Both the position numbers and the translations under genes were made by a program. From Numida meleagris (lineage: Eukaryota > Chordata > Aves > Galliformes > Numididae), in the NCBI RefSeq assembly GCF_002078875.1, contig NC_034413.1, positions 61,248,453 through 61,312,452 on the forward strand: a stretch of DNA of 64,000 nt, given 5' to 3'. This document shows, one piece after another, positions 10,241 through 21,563 of this stretch (position 1 is the first letter of the stretch; each line of letters opens with the position of its first letter). The notes under the pieces are model-generated. The model was not told the origin of the DNA. It saw nothing but the letters and a program-made list of their open reading frames with translations, and did not search any database.

Positions 10241-13020
10241 ACATAAAATTAGTGGGATATGTGAGCTTGTTTTTGTGTAACTAATGCATCAGGCTGGTTC
10301 AGTGGCCGTGATTGACATTCTCAGTGAGCTCTCAAGTGTTTGTCAGAGATTTTTGATGACATTTTACTCTTTCTGTGCTTCATCCTTGAAACCGGTTGTT
10401 CACAAATGTACATACTGCCGAAAAAGTGACGATATGAATAAGGTGTGATTGTGAAGCGAGGGATATTTCTCTCTGGTAAGAGAGGACATATAAAAGTATG
10501 GTAAAGAGACATGATCACATTTTTGATTGCAACTCTATACATTCCATTTGAAAATTCACAAGTGATGTATTTATGAAAATGGAGTTGCAAATAAACCAAA
10601 AAACTGATAATTTTTTCAGCAATCTTGAAACCTATTCTCAGATTCCTTTTTCGGAAAGGAAAGCACGGCTGCATATTTTTTGCTGTTCACAGGACCATGT
10701 TTAGCCAATGTATTAAAATGCATAAACTTATTTGCCGTAACTTGAGCTGGCACCGCACTGCTCCCCGTGCCCTGGCTCAGAAAGCATCATAGTGCTAATT
10801 ATTCTCATTAGCTTTCGGACACTGATAATTTCTCCTTCCTACTGCTCTTGAATCACTCAGTAATGAGCACCAGTTAGTCACATGTGGCAGATACTACTCC
10901 CTCCCTCTCTACAACACGATTCCCTTCAAGCATTCATCACAGGAAAAAAGCTCCTACACGAACAAAATCTTTTCAAATGAGTCTCTGATGCCCCAGTTAA
11001 GTGGGTGTCTACACTGCAGGCATGCAGAAGAGCCTTCTTCATTAATATGAGCAATTCTGCGTGAGCTGATTAGCCCTTGCAGCTCATTTGGTAGCAAATG
11101 TGTAAATCCGTCACACTCTAACTACCAAATATGTGCAGAGCTCAATGATGGAGAAGTAGGAAATGTGCAACATTTGGAGGCTTTCCTTGTGAAAAGAGGA
11201 CCTTACCCTGTGCATTAAACTGGAGCTCTGGATCCATCTGGAGCATTTGTCATTCCTCTGCTGTGTCATTTTTTTCCTTGCAATATTAATAATTCTTCCT
11301 GCCGCGGTGATGGTCCTTTAGTGTGTGTGGGTGTTTAATTTTGTGCCTAACGTTTGTACCAGACACCTGATAGCTGGTCTCAATTCCCATAAAGCAACAA
11401 CAGCCGAATCGACGCAGCCTTCCTTGCACAGCCCATGAAACCAAATTAATCAGTTGCTAACTCTGCATTATTAATGACTCAGTCACCATCACTTTTCTTG
11501 TTCTTTTTTGTTGGTGACAAACTTGGGAAGGGAAAGAGGGAAGAAGACTGAGCAGCCAGTTACACAATTAGTGCTGTATTGTTCCTACCGATGCAGGAAA
11601 GGCCCTATAAAACGGTCACCTGCACAGAGAGAAGCTGGCTTGCTGCTGCAGACATAAGTGCTCTCAGTGAGTTACTCCAGGACAAAACAAGAAAATTGAC
11701 CTGAAAAGCTCATTTATGCATGTTTTTATTTCTCTTCTTGCCAAGAACCTGCAGAGCTAACCCAGCTCAGAGGCCTGCACTCTCTGGCATGCGGCAGCCA
11801 GGCACACCCCACTCAAGTTCTTCTATTGATATGGGGGGAATTGCGGCATGGACCCAGCTGGATCGCTGACCAGAGCGAGATTTGGGCTCCATCTTCTGCC
11901 ACATATATCATCTGTGTATATAGAATCATACAGAATGGCTTCGGTTGGAGGATACCTTAAAGATCATCTCATTCCAACTCCCCTGCTGTGGGCAGGGTTG
12001 CCAGCCACTAGATCAGGCTGCCCAGGGCCCCATCCAACACAGGCTACGGGTACAGAGCTTCCCATGTCCTGAAGGCAGGGGTTCTGCAGGCTGTGCAGGT
12101 GGCTGTGAGAGCTGTCAGCTGGCTTGGGGCTTCCGGGGAGCTGCATGACTTGGGGCAGGAGTGAAATAAGGCAAAATCTCGGAACATCTTGGCGAACTAT
12201 TCAGTGGCTGGCTAGCAACTGTCCCCCCTCACAGCTGTGCGAGGCTGAGTGCTTCTCCTCACACTGCATTTCTGTTGCATCAGACATCACGGCTGCCAGC
12301 TTTCTTCTCTCTTTCCAGCAGCTCCACTGTTGGAGGCGAGCTTTCTCCAAGCTGAGCATAAACTACTGCATACAGGATAACATTTGCTTTCCCACGTCCA
12401 TTGTATTAATGACCTAGATCATCCTATTATCTCCAGGTTGCTGGTGAGGAGGAGTTTATGTTCCCCACTCTCTGAGCATGGAACAGGGCAATCAGGTCCA
12501 TCACTGCCTATTGCATCCTCAGAATGTAGCAAGACCTCTTAACCAGCCTGGGATTTGCTTACCATAGTGAGAGCTGGGGCAGTTGTGCTTGGGCTGGCCC
12601 ACAAGGGGATGTGACTTCAGGGACAATATGGAGAAGACAACGTGGGCTGAAGCCAAGTTTCCCTTTCCAGAGTGGAAGGAGCTGCCTTCAAGACTGATAT
12701 TCCCTGACACAAAGGGAGGAGGGCTGGTTCATTGGAGAGCTGCTGCAGAAACACAGAGCCTCTAATGTACGTGGTGCTGCCCACTTCTGGCTGGTCCCTT
12801 AGGACTTAGGAGCCCATCACCCTTTCCACCTGCAGGAGATAGCGCAAGGATAATGGCACAACTCCTTTCTTTCCTAAAATCCACTTCACTGCCACAGCCT
12901 TCCTTAGGTGAGAGAGCAGAACAAAAGGAGGGACTACAGAAGCAGCAGAGGTAGAGTTCACCGTGTAATGAAGTCATCTCTCTCCAGTGAGGTACCACAG
13001 CATTAGGTGCATTAGGTTTA
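10241..13020. other. Intergenic DNA, middle part
   Basis: No gene was found. It contains one short CR1 fragment (11921-12040). AT-rich unique sequence at 10320-10700 and 11040-11520 has many TAAT-type words. A 117-codon open frame on the - strand at 10321-10674 has no recognisable domain or gene context, so it is not called. Confidence 0.6.
11921..12040 (-). mobile_element. CR1 LINE 3' fragment, antisense orientation
   Basis: It begins TAGAATCATACAGAATGGCT, the reverse complement of the CR1 3' terminal repeat. It continues with AAAGATCATCTCATTCCAAC, CCCTGCTGTGGGCAGGGTTG and AGATCAGGCTGCCCAGGGCC, then stops. Confidence 0.85.
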
Positions 13021-13027
13021 TTTTGGA

Positions 13028-13325
13028 TAGATGTATAATCTTAATTGTTGTGTATTGTTTGCATTGTAGTCCCAAGATCTAGGTCCTCATTATGCTAGAT
13101 GCTGTACAAATATATAAAAGACTGTCATGCATGGAAAGGCTTTTATTATGTAAATAGTCAGGTTGGGAAAAAAAGAAGTGGTGTTATCTGTGTTTTACAG
13201 ATGAGGCAGTGAGAGGAAAAAAAAGGAAAAAGCATTTTGCCCAAGGACATACAGTCTGTGGGTCAGCGCTGGACTTGAAATTCAAGTCTCGATTTAGTTC
13301 CTTACCAGCTCTTCTTTCAATTTGG
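13028..13325 (-). mobile_element. Ancient LINE/MIR-type remnant (L3/CR1-like)
   Basis: Read on the - strand, it holds a MIR/L3-like order of words: a GACTTGAATTTCAAGTCCAG block, then CCTTGGGCAAAATGC, then CCTCATCTGTAAAACACAG, then TTTGTACAGCATCTAGCATA followed by ATGAGGACCTAGA. This resembles old amniote LINE/CORE-SINE tails that are well preserved in turtles and crocodilians and decayed in birds. The family assignment is from memory and the exact subfamily is uncertain. Confidence 0.6.
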
Positions 13326-16300
13326 GTACTGCACACAACATAATTAAAAATAAAAATGAAGCACAAAGACAACAATACCATGTGTAATTTATCTCAATCT
13401 GGAACAATCATCCAGTACCTCTGGGCCAAATCCTCCCCCACTCTTCTCTGTTCTCCAAAACCTGCATTTCTTTCACGCCTTATACCTGTCATCACCTTAC
13501 AAGTCACGTTACTGCGCGCTTTGTTCTCCGATATTCTGCAACATACATCATGTTTCAGCTGACAACAAACCTGCTGGGGAAAAGGCTCCGTTCCATATGG
13601 GGCCATGTCCCATTGGCACAGCCCACTCGATTTATATTCCGATCCTTTTTAGGAGTGTTACTAGAAGTAACAGTTCTAAATATTTAGAGTAATAAGGTAG
13701 AAAGGATGCATATGCGTTTCTGCCAGCGAATACAGCAAGGCATCCAGTTTGCTTACCATCACTGCACAGCTCTACCTGCAAAGTCAAAAATGCATTATTG
13801 ATGTAAATAAATAATCTATACCGAAGACGAATAAAACATGGATTTCATTCAGAAGGCACAATGCATTTTCTTTGTGTATATCAAGGTTTTATGCCAGGCT
13901 TTAGGAAATAATGTGGAAGGAGAGAAATGTAGAAGTCACGACAGTCAATGGAAAACAATAAAACGGAATTGGTATTTACTAAGGCTAGATAATGCCAGAC
14001 TAACTCAATAGCTTTCTCTGATACAGTAATTATTTAGCTAGACAAGGAAGGAAAATCTGTGTCTGGACTTCAATAAAGCAGCTGATTAGGAGCCGTGTGT
14101 AAAATTATATCTCCTACCTGGGGAAGTCTGAGATTTATAGAGAAGCTGAAAGGCAGGCAGAGCGCTAGGAGAAGCTGAGCCACGTTGAAAGGGAATCATC
14201 TGGAATTCGTAACATGTCAGTCTTAGGATTGATTATTATTTAATATTTCCTTAATCACCTAGGTGGAAAACAGAGGCGCCTGATAATTAAAATGTCTTGA
14301 AGTCACATGGCTAAGAGGCATCACTGGTGCAGGGAAGGTTCAGAATGCCACACAGCAAGAACCCAGTGTCCTTGGCGAGAGAGGTGACAGCAGAACAACT
14401 CCTGCAGGAAACAGCAACGGCACAGAACGATTTGTCTTTGTCCTAGTATGGTGTGGGACCGAAAGGGCTACTGAAACCCCACAGTGCAGTAGGAGAATAC
14501 TGCCAGCAGAGAAAGGGGACTATGAACGGCCCTGTATGGGACCCCAACAAAATTCTGTGACAATAGGTGGTCCTGATCACTCATGTTAAAGCTGGATACT
14601 CACTGAAACCGGTGCAGAAAAGAAATGCTGAGATGACAGGAGACTGGAGGACCTCTTAGGGCAGGAAAGTGACTACTCATTCAGCAGAAGGCTGAGGTGA
14701 GAGCTGATGGCTCTCTCTCTGGCAGGGGAAATACTAAAACTAGGAGGCATGAGAACAGGTGAGAACAAACTGCTGTGAACAACTTGGGCGAGGAATTCGA
14801 TGTTTTTTATTTGCCTACCTAGCGAGGGTGTAAAAATTGTAAGGACAAAAATATACCCGGTTTTAGCTCAGAAAATGTATTAAATGCATTATTTGATACA
14901 GCTGCCTGCAGTAACTGGGAACTGGATTTGACAACCTAGAAGTTCCTGCTGGGCCTAGGCTTTAGTGTATTGCTGTGTCTTAGTGAGTTTCTGTTACTGT
15001 GAGCTATCACCTCTATCTTATATCAGAAACTGCAGTACTTACTAATCCCTTCAGTCCTAAGAAACCTTTCTGTCCTGAATTAAATTTCAAATGGAATATC
15101 CTAACTGTGGATTGCAAAGCCATGCATTTGTTTCCTGCTCAAGTAAGTTGTTGTGGCTATTATTATAAAGACTAATTTCTTTAGGGAACAAGGGCTCCTT
15201 GAATAGAAACTAGAGTGTTTATGGCAAAACTTTACAAGCAAATAATAATTTTCTTATTTATTGTAATTCTGTAAATGGCGCTTAATGAAATTTTTGGCCT
15301 CATGAAGCGATCAACTTGGAATGACTTTCCCTCATATGAAAATATTTAAATACAAACAAAGTCTGCTAATGCGTTCAGTTACAGTCATGCAGGGAACTAA
15401 AGGGATTATGTGTACTAGGAGTATATTCCTGCGGCTTTCCAGAACGGCTTCTTCTCCAGGGAATAAAGTAAGCAGAAAAGCCCCAGGGAGAGACTGCTAC
15501 CATAGGGATGGCTTGGGACATGAGCATCAGTTGTGTTATTTCCATAAGCCCAAAATGCTGATAAAATAAATGCCGTAAATAAAAATGCATTAACAACATG
15601 CCGCTTTTCAAACTAATTGAGATGCAGCAGGAAGATTGCTTTTCAGCAATACAATGTTCTTTATGCGGGAGATCATGCTGGGGCCTACTGCAACAAGAAC
15701 CATTGGGATAATGCTGTTTTGTTCTAACATCTGCATTTATTAGCTTTGAGATACTTCATTGTGACATTATGAGGTGTAAAGCCCTCAAGAATTGAATGCT
15801 ATCCTTGCATGAAAGAAACTCTTTGGCCAGCACAGACTCCTGGGTTTGAATCAGCAAAGAAGCATTTAAAACAGAAGCAAAAAAAAATGGATATTCTACT
15901 GATGATTTTTATGACCTTGCTCACACTTCTGTTAGTGAGAACAGTTCATCAGTAAAGAAAGCAACATCTCTGGTGTTAATTTTCTCAGTTTCCTATTAGT
16001 CATTCAAACTAAAACAACCTTAGCTCTCGTGATCATCTTGTCCAAAACCTTTCAAATCAGATGCAAATTTTTTTTAGAGCATAGAATTAGAGTTAGAATA
16101 TCATAAGCTCCTAACCTGTGCTGTGGTGTCAGGGGTCTGATTCAGAGTTTTAAGCACCGGTGATGAGGTTGGGCTGCACTGAACATAAACTGGCAGACAC
16201 TGATTCAATATATGTGTATTTTCATGGGAACTGGCATTATTGTGAAAGAAATGGGAAGCACAGTGTTGGATTATTAGTTTGGTTTCCAGCTAAATCCCCA

Positions 16301-18060
16301 GCCCAAGTACATCCAGCTGCAAGCACCAAACTTTAAGAATACAGAAAAAGATGACAAAGTCCAGAGAAAGGAGCAACAGAATTATAGGGATGTTTGGTAA
16401 GCAGAAGTTTTAGAAAACAATGAAAGGTTTGATGTGTCTAAATCAGGGAAACCTAAGGATGATGGTAATGCTTTTGCCCATAGAAATGGGTTACAAAGTG
16501 GATCAGAGATCTGGTTTATTCCACACCCACTGGAGAGCAGGAAGAGCAACAACCAGCTTCTCCAGTGAGAAACTTCACTGAGCTAAATCCCATCCGAACT
16601 CATCTCTGGTGTTGGTTTTTCTCCTGCTGGCTGATGACACATCCAGCAGTTGCATGGCTATGGCTTCGTTATTTTATTGTACCCATGAATACACGCCTCA
16701 CTGCCACCTCTGAGGAGACACCAAAGGTGCATACCTGGCACCAGTCCTCTTCAACCTCTGGTGCTGTCTGTACCCACCCGTGCACTCCTCCCGATCTCTT
16801 TCTCTCTCCTCCTTTCCGAACATTTACATTCCTTCACTTGATTTACCTTTGCACTGATGGGATTTACTTCTACAAATCTCACTTTTGTCTGTCGCTGCAG
16901 CTTTCCCTAATTTATTCCCTGTGTGGTGCCCCTCTAACAATGTTTTACTGCTTCATTGTCTTAGGGGAACCAATGGGATGAGAAAAAAAGATATTTTAAA
17001 TGTATCTGGCTCATTAGCCATGCACATTCTTGAATAACGGGTATGATTTAAGTTCACCACGAGAGCTGGGAGCAGTGGAGCTGTAACTTCACTTCTGCCT
17101 CCCTCAGTGACCTTGTGCAGTTTGTTAAGCTCCTGGGGCCAGGTTTGCCTAAAAATAAAGAATATTACCTTTTTTTTTTTTTTTCCCCCTAGGAATGTGT
17201 GAGTCTTAATTAATAGACCCGTATATAATTTTTGAAGTTCTGTTTATATAAATGCAAAATGGTTATCTTTTTGCCTTCAAAACATTTACAAATGGTCAGG
17301 AGTATTTTATGGCTGAAAGATAAACAGTTCACAAGAACGAGAAAAATTAAAATGACACACGTGTGCACTTATCACAGACCTTTAGGCAGCCTCTAATTAA
17401 GTAATCACTACTTCTCAGCGTTATATAGATGCTATCGCACGCTGTTAAATTGTGTAGCAGCCTGTAATGCTGCGCACTCTGTTTGTACAGGATAAGGGCG
17501 CTCTGGAAATTATTGAGATTAGTGCATTATCTTTCTAACGTACACTGCCGCTGTGTCTTGTCAGGTCAGGATTGAGATGTTCCACGCTCAGCTCTGCAAA
17601 AGGCAGCAGCAGGGACAGCATTTCTTCCTGGCAGGCCTCGATAATCACTCCAAATAAGCTCAGGGGGCTGCTCAGAAGCCATCTTACCTCCTCCAGGGCA
17701 CTGTCTCAAGGCTGTGCTACCAGTACACCAGCACCTTGGGGTTGCCAGGGTGTCTGGTGATAACAGTAGGTGATGTTTAGAGAAGGCAGACTTGGATTTG
17801 GAGAGTGTTAAGGCATTCTGGTGATGTTCTCCTGGTCACCTTGCTGCTGAGAGCTGAATGTGACCAGAGCATGAGGCACGCAGCCAGCACCCCATGGTGC
17901 CACAAGCACTTGTACAGAACAAGTAAAAATCAAAGAAATTAAAGGCGTTAGCAAGGAAATGGACTGCTTGCCTTTGAGAGATGAGCTGACAAAATAAAAC
18001 TACATGATATGACAGGGAAATGTAATGATGAGGAGAAACAGAGGAAGAAAATTATACACA
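13326..18060. other. Intergenic DNA upstream of SEC22A
   Basis: No gene was found. It is unique AT-rich sequence with a T-run (17170-17184). The 138-codon open frame at 16565-16981 has no recognisable product. The stretch 17330-17560 is a candidate conserved non-coding element (see findings). Confidence 0.6.
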
Positions 18061-18370
18061 GAATCACAGAACCATAGAATTGAGTTGGAACCTTTGAAGG
18101 CCATCTGGTCCAAACCTCCTGCAACGAACAGGGACACCTACAGCTCCATCAGGTGCTCAGAGCCCTGTGCAGCCTGTCTTTGAGCGTCTCCAGGGACGGG
18201 GCATCCACCACCTCTCTGGGAAACCTGTGCCAGTGCCTCACCATGGTTAGTGCAAAAAACTGCCTGATATCCAGCCTAAACCTGCCCTCCTTTAGGTTGA
18301 AACTGTTTCCCCATGTCCTATCACAACAGACCCTGCTGAAGAGACTGTCCCCTTCTTTCTTATATTGGTA
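18061..18370 (-). mobile_element. CR1 LINE 3' fragment, antisense orientation
   Basis: It starts GAATCACAGAACCATAGAAT, a degenerate CR1 end in reverse. It continues through TCCAGGGACGGGGCATCCAC, CACCTCTCTGGGAAACCTGT and CTTTAGGTTGAAACTGTTTC. Read in reverse these encode decayed C-terminal reverse-transcriptase sequence. It lies about 300 bp upstream of the SEC22A CpG island. Confidence 0.88.
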
Positions 18371-18741
18371 AAGCGAGCTTTAATACAGGTGTCTCCATTT
18401 GGTGTTAGTAACGAGATTCACAAAGTTTCATCTTTATACTGTCATTCAGAGGACACGCTGTTGATTTCTCCAGGAATGGGCAAAATTATGGTCTGGCAGC
18501 TGATGCCCAGCAGGAGAACACCTCTCTCCTCTATGTGAAAGTAAGCACGCTCCAAGTCCTTCACACTTCTGTTGAACTCAGTGGAAATCGGCCGAATAAT
18601 TGAAAAGTTATCACACAGCCAAAGCCAAAGAGCACACTTACAAAGCCTCATTTATTTTGAAACGAAGCTACGGAAAGCAACAGCGTTAGACAGCCCCGCC
18701 CCGTTCGCCCACCATGGAGGTAGGCCCGGCCCGACCTCGGC

Positions 18742-18759
18742 GCGTCGCCATGGCGACGC
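18742..18759. promoter_or_regulatory. 18-bp perfect palindrome, RFX X-box-like
   Basis: GCGTCGCCATGGCGACGC is its own reverse complement. Its core resembles the RFX-binding X-box palindrome GTTGCCATGGCAAC. It lies inside the SEC22A CpG island. Confidence 0.6.
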
Positions 18760-18812
18760 CCCAGGCCCCGCCCCCGGCGCCCCCCGCGGAGCAATGGCGA
18801 GGCCGCGTCTGC

Positions 18813-18822
18813 GTCACGTGAG
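18813..18822 (+). promoter_or_regulatory. E-box / CLEAR-like motif
   Basis: GTCACGTGAG contains a CACGTG E-box and matches the TFEB/USF-type GTCACGTGAC consensus at nine of ten positions. This is a motif match only. Confidence 0.45.
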
Positions 18823-18933
18823 GGCGCTCGTGCGCCGGCGGACGTGGCCTGTCCCCACAGTGCTCCGCGGCCGCCGTGGCGGTGCTGGGGTGGCGCCGCG
18901 CTCCACTCCGTTCCGGTGAGGCTCCCCGCGGCC

Positions 18934-18947
18934 GTTGCCATGGCGAC
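18934..18947. promoter_or_regulatory. Second RFX X-box-like palindrome
   Basis: GTTGCCATGGCGAC matches the 14-bp RFX palindrome GTTGCCATGGCAAC at 13 positions. It lies 190 bp downstream of the first palindrome, in the same CpG island. Confidence 0.6.
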
Positions 18948-19589
18948 GCGGCCAGTATGCGGGCCTGAGGGAGGGCGAGGGGCGGTCGGGGCCGGGCATG
19001 GCGGGCAGCGGGGCCGTCTGCCGCCCCGGTGGGCTCCGGGCCTGTGCGCGGGGTGTCCGGGTGGGCCGAGGCCTTGCTGTCCCGTGTGCGCCGGGAACGG
19101 TTATACCGGGGTGGTTAGAGCAGCTGGTTAGAAGGATTGGGATACACGCCGCTTTCTGGGGCTTCTAGGCGCTGCCTTAGTGCTGAGTGCCAGCACAACA
19201 GAAGCGAACGAGACGGTGGTTGAATCTGGCTTAAAAAAGACGGGCTGTGGTTTCCATCATCCAGCTCTTGGGAAGGGACGGGCCTGGGGCCACGTGTCGT
19301 TTGTTAATGTGTTGGAGGCTGACGTGTGGTAAACGGGCCGGCGCGGGGCGGCTGGGACAGCGCAGGAATGGCCGCGCTTCCCTGCATAGGGCCGGGGTTT
19401 GCTCTTCCCAGCGCTCGCCCAGGCCCTGTTTGCGGTGTCGGTGTGAGGGAGGTCAGTGAAGACGTGCCGGTAGCCGGCGGAGCACAGCGGGGTGCTTCTG
19501 TAGAGAGCTCTCCCTGTCAGTCCCTGGGGTTCAGAGTCTCCCTGAGCAGTGCGGTGGTTTAGTTTTAAGACCCCGTGTAGTTTCTTGGT

Positions 19590-19850
19590 GAACTTTGCAA
19601 GTTGCTTCTTGAATTTGCTTGACATCCCGGCATCCTGTGATGAGCAATTCCACCAGCTAACTGCACGTTCCATGAAGAACTGTCTGTGTTACCACGAGCC
19701 CAACGCCTGGCAGTGCCCTCAGGTCTTACATAGTACGAGACAGCAAACCCCATCCCTCTCGTTTCTCCATACCTGTGATGGCTTTATAGACCATTCATGG
19801 TGTGAGTGCAGTCTTTCGTTATCTTCAGATGTTCGAAGGACATAGATTTA
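19590..19850 (-). mobile_element. Old CR1/L3-like LINE fragment
   Basis: It contains AGCAATTCCACCAGCTAACT, CGTTCCATGAAGAACTGTCT and GGCTTTATAGACCATTCATG. These resemble the reverse strand of old amniote CR1/L3 elements. It is strongly diverged, and the boundaries are approximate. Confidence 0.5.
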
Positions 19851-21542
19851 TTTTTTTCTTTGGAGGAAAACCTATGGAACTTGAAATGGTGTGGTGAATT
19901 AATGTGTGCACTTTTGAAAAGAAGTTTAAAAAAGACAATTAGTTCTGAAACCAGTCCCATGTCTAATGCACTTTTCTCAGTCTGTCCCTCAGTATGTCAC
20001 TTTATGTCACCACCTGATGCCTTCTGTGAAGCCGTGTTGTTTTGAGAACTGCTTAAGGCGGCTTTTTTCAAAGGTTTAATAAACTTTTAAAAATATTTTC
20101 AAGTGAGGCTGAATGTTTTGTTACAGTATAGGTACCGTGTATCACTGTATGTACATGTGATTTTTGCAGCAGCATGGTATTTCTTTTATTGACTTCATTT
20201 TTAGGTAGCTTTCTGGTCGTGCTACAAGGAAGCTGAGGAAAAGAAATGTATCTTCTCACTGAGCGGGTTTTCAAAATGATGATAATGGAAGCTGATTAAC
20301 TGTTGATATTAAGACATATACAGTTTTTTCCCTGTGTGATTTCATAGTACACGGAGAGAACTGGCAGATTTCACTGTTGTCTTGTCTTCTGTGACAGACT
20401 AATTTCTTAAAATAGGAGTCCTGAGGAATGTAACTGTTTTCGTTCTAGATTTATGCAAATATTTATTTAAGATAGACATCTAAATGGAAAGAATACCTCT
20501 AATGGGTTCATTATCATGCCCACGCATACATTCTGTTGTTAGAGGTACTTTTTTATCCTTAACTGCAGAACAGCTATTATTAGACTGAACACTGAGAGCC
20601 TGAATGCTCTGGAAATACAGCTGTGGTCATGTTGTGCTACATTCCTAAATTTTCCAATCGGAGGAAGTAATAAATTAATTGAATTTAGCACGTGAAGTGG
20701 ATGGTAGGATTCAGACACAAGGCAACGTTATTCTGCATTAGTAATGTACTGTATAGTTGGTTATGTATTTGTTCCCAAATGGCTGAAGTAATGGGGCTTC
20801 CTCAGCTTCTCATAAGGAGCACTGAAACATTTTCATATGACTTGAGTACCCCTGTGTGATCTCGCTGGGTGTGTTCAGGCCTTTCCAACGAGCGTGCCCT
20901 CACAAGAAAAGCTTAAGAACGTAGTCTGCCAGTAAATACATTTGTTATTTATTTCTGTTTGTTCTTATCTCATCAGATGGCACAAGATGAGCTGTAACGA
21001 TCATTTCGAAAGTGAACAGAGTAATATTTTTCCTTCTGAGAGCTGGCAACAGGATTCCGAGCTTCTCCTGCAGTGCCGTCATATTCCCTTTTCCTAGAAT
21101 GGGGCATGGAGTTACGTTCCTGTTTTCACTTTAGCTGCTAATGAAGTTATTTACTTCATCAGAAGAAATGCAGATCCATGAAATTACATTTTGCGCAAGT
21201 AAGTTAATGAGGGGAATTTTAAACTTTGCTGTCCAATTACTGTTCTTATGTTCGTATTGATACAGCTCCCAGAAGTTCCTTTCAAAATTGGGTTCCAAGT
21301 GATAGAAGTGATTATTATCTGAGAGCCATTGCAGTTTAAAGCTCCTCTGCAGTTTTGTCAAACTGTGGAGCTGCTGCCATGGGCATGTGGCTAGCAGTAA
21401 AGAATACGAGTGCCGTGTGTATTCTGTATGAATTGTCCTGCTGGGAGCATATACATTAATTTAAGCACAGAAAGAGGAAAGTTTCTAGAACTGCAGGTTA
21501 CATTAACTCTGGGAAGTCCTGAAGTTATGTTTTCTGGTTGCT

Positions 21543-21563
21543 TTTATTTATTTATTTATTTTT
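21543..21563. repeat. TTTA simple repeat
   Basis: About five copies of a TTTA tetranucleotide in the SEC22A 5' intron; a likely microsatellite. Confidence 0.85.

Larger units (their letters stand above)
18690..19480 (+). promoter_or_regulatory. SEC22A: CpG-island promoter of SEC22A
   Basis: A sharp switch to very GC- and CpG-rich sequence from about 18690, densest to about 19130. It holds GC boxes (GCCCCGCCCC near 18693 and GGCCCCGCCCCC near 18764), an E-box GTCACGTGAG at 18813-18822, and two RFX-type palindromes (18742-18759 and 18934-18947). SEC22A is the only gene downstream on the + strand, and its start codon sits in an exon with an upstream acceptor, so a non-coding first exon belongs here. 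Its exact ends cannot be fixed; the GTGAGG at 18915 is one possible donor. An additional antisense transcript from the island is possible. Confidence 0.8.

Noticed and set aside
10321..10674. 117-codon open frame next to the mariner fragment
   Set aside because: It shows no transposase motifs (no DD34D pattern visible), is not in the Galluhop-like part, and has no splice or promoter context.
16565..16981. 138-codon open frame in intergenic DNA
   Set aside because: Low-complexity hydrophobic and Ser/Thr-rich translation with no recognisable domain; consistent with chance.
18572..19168. Several open frames on both strands in the CpG island
   Set aside because: GC-rich islands lack stop codons by composition. 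The proteins are Arg/Gly/Pro-rich, overlap one another in different frames and match no family.
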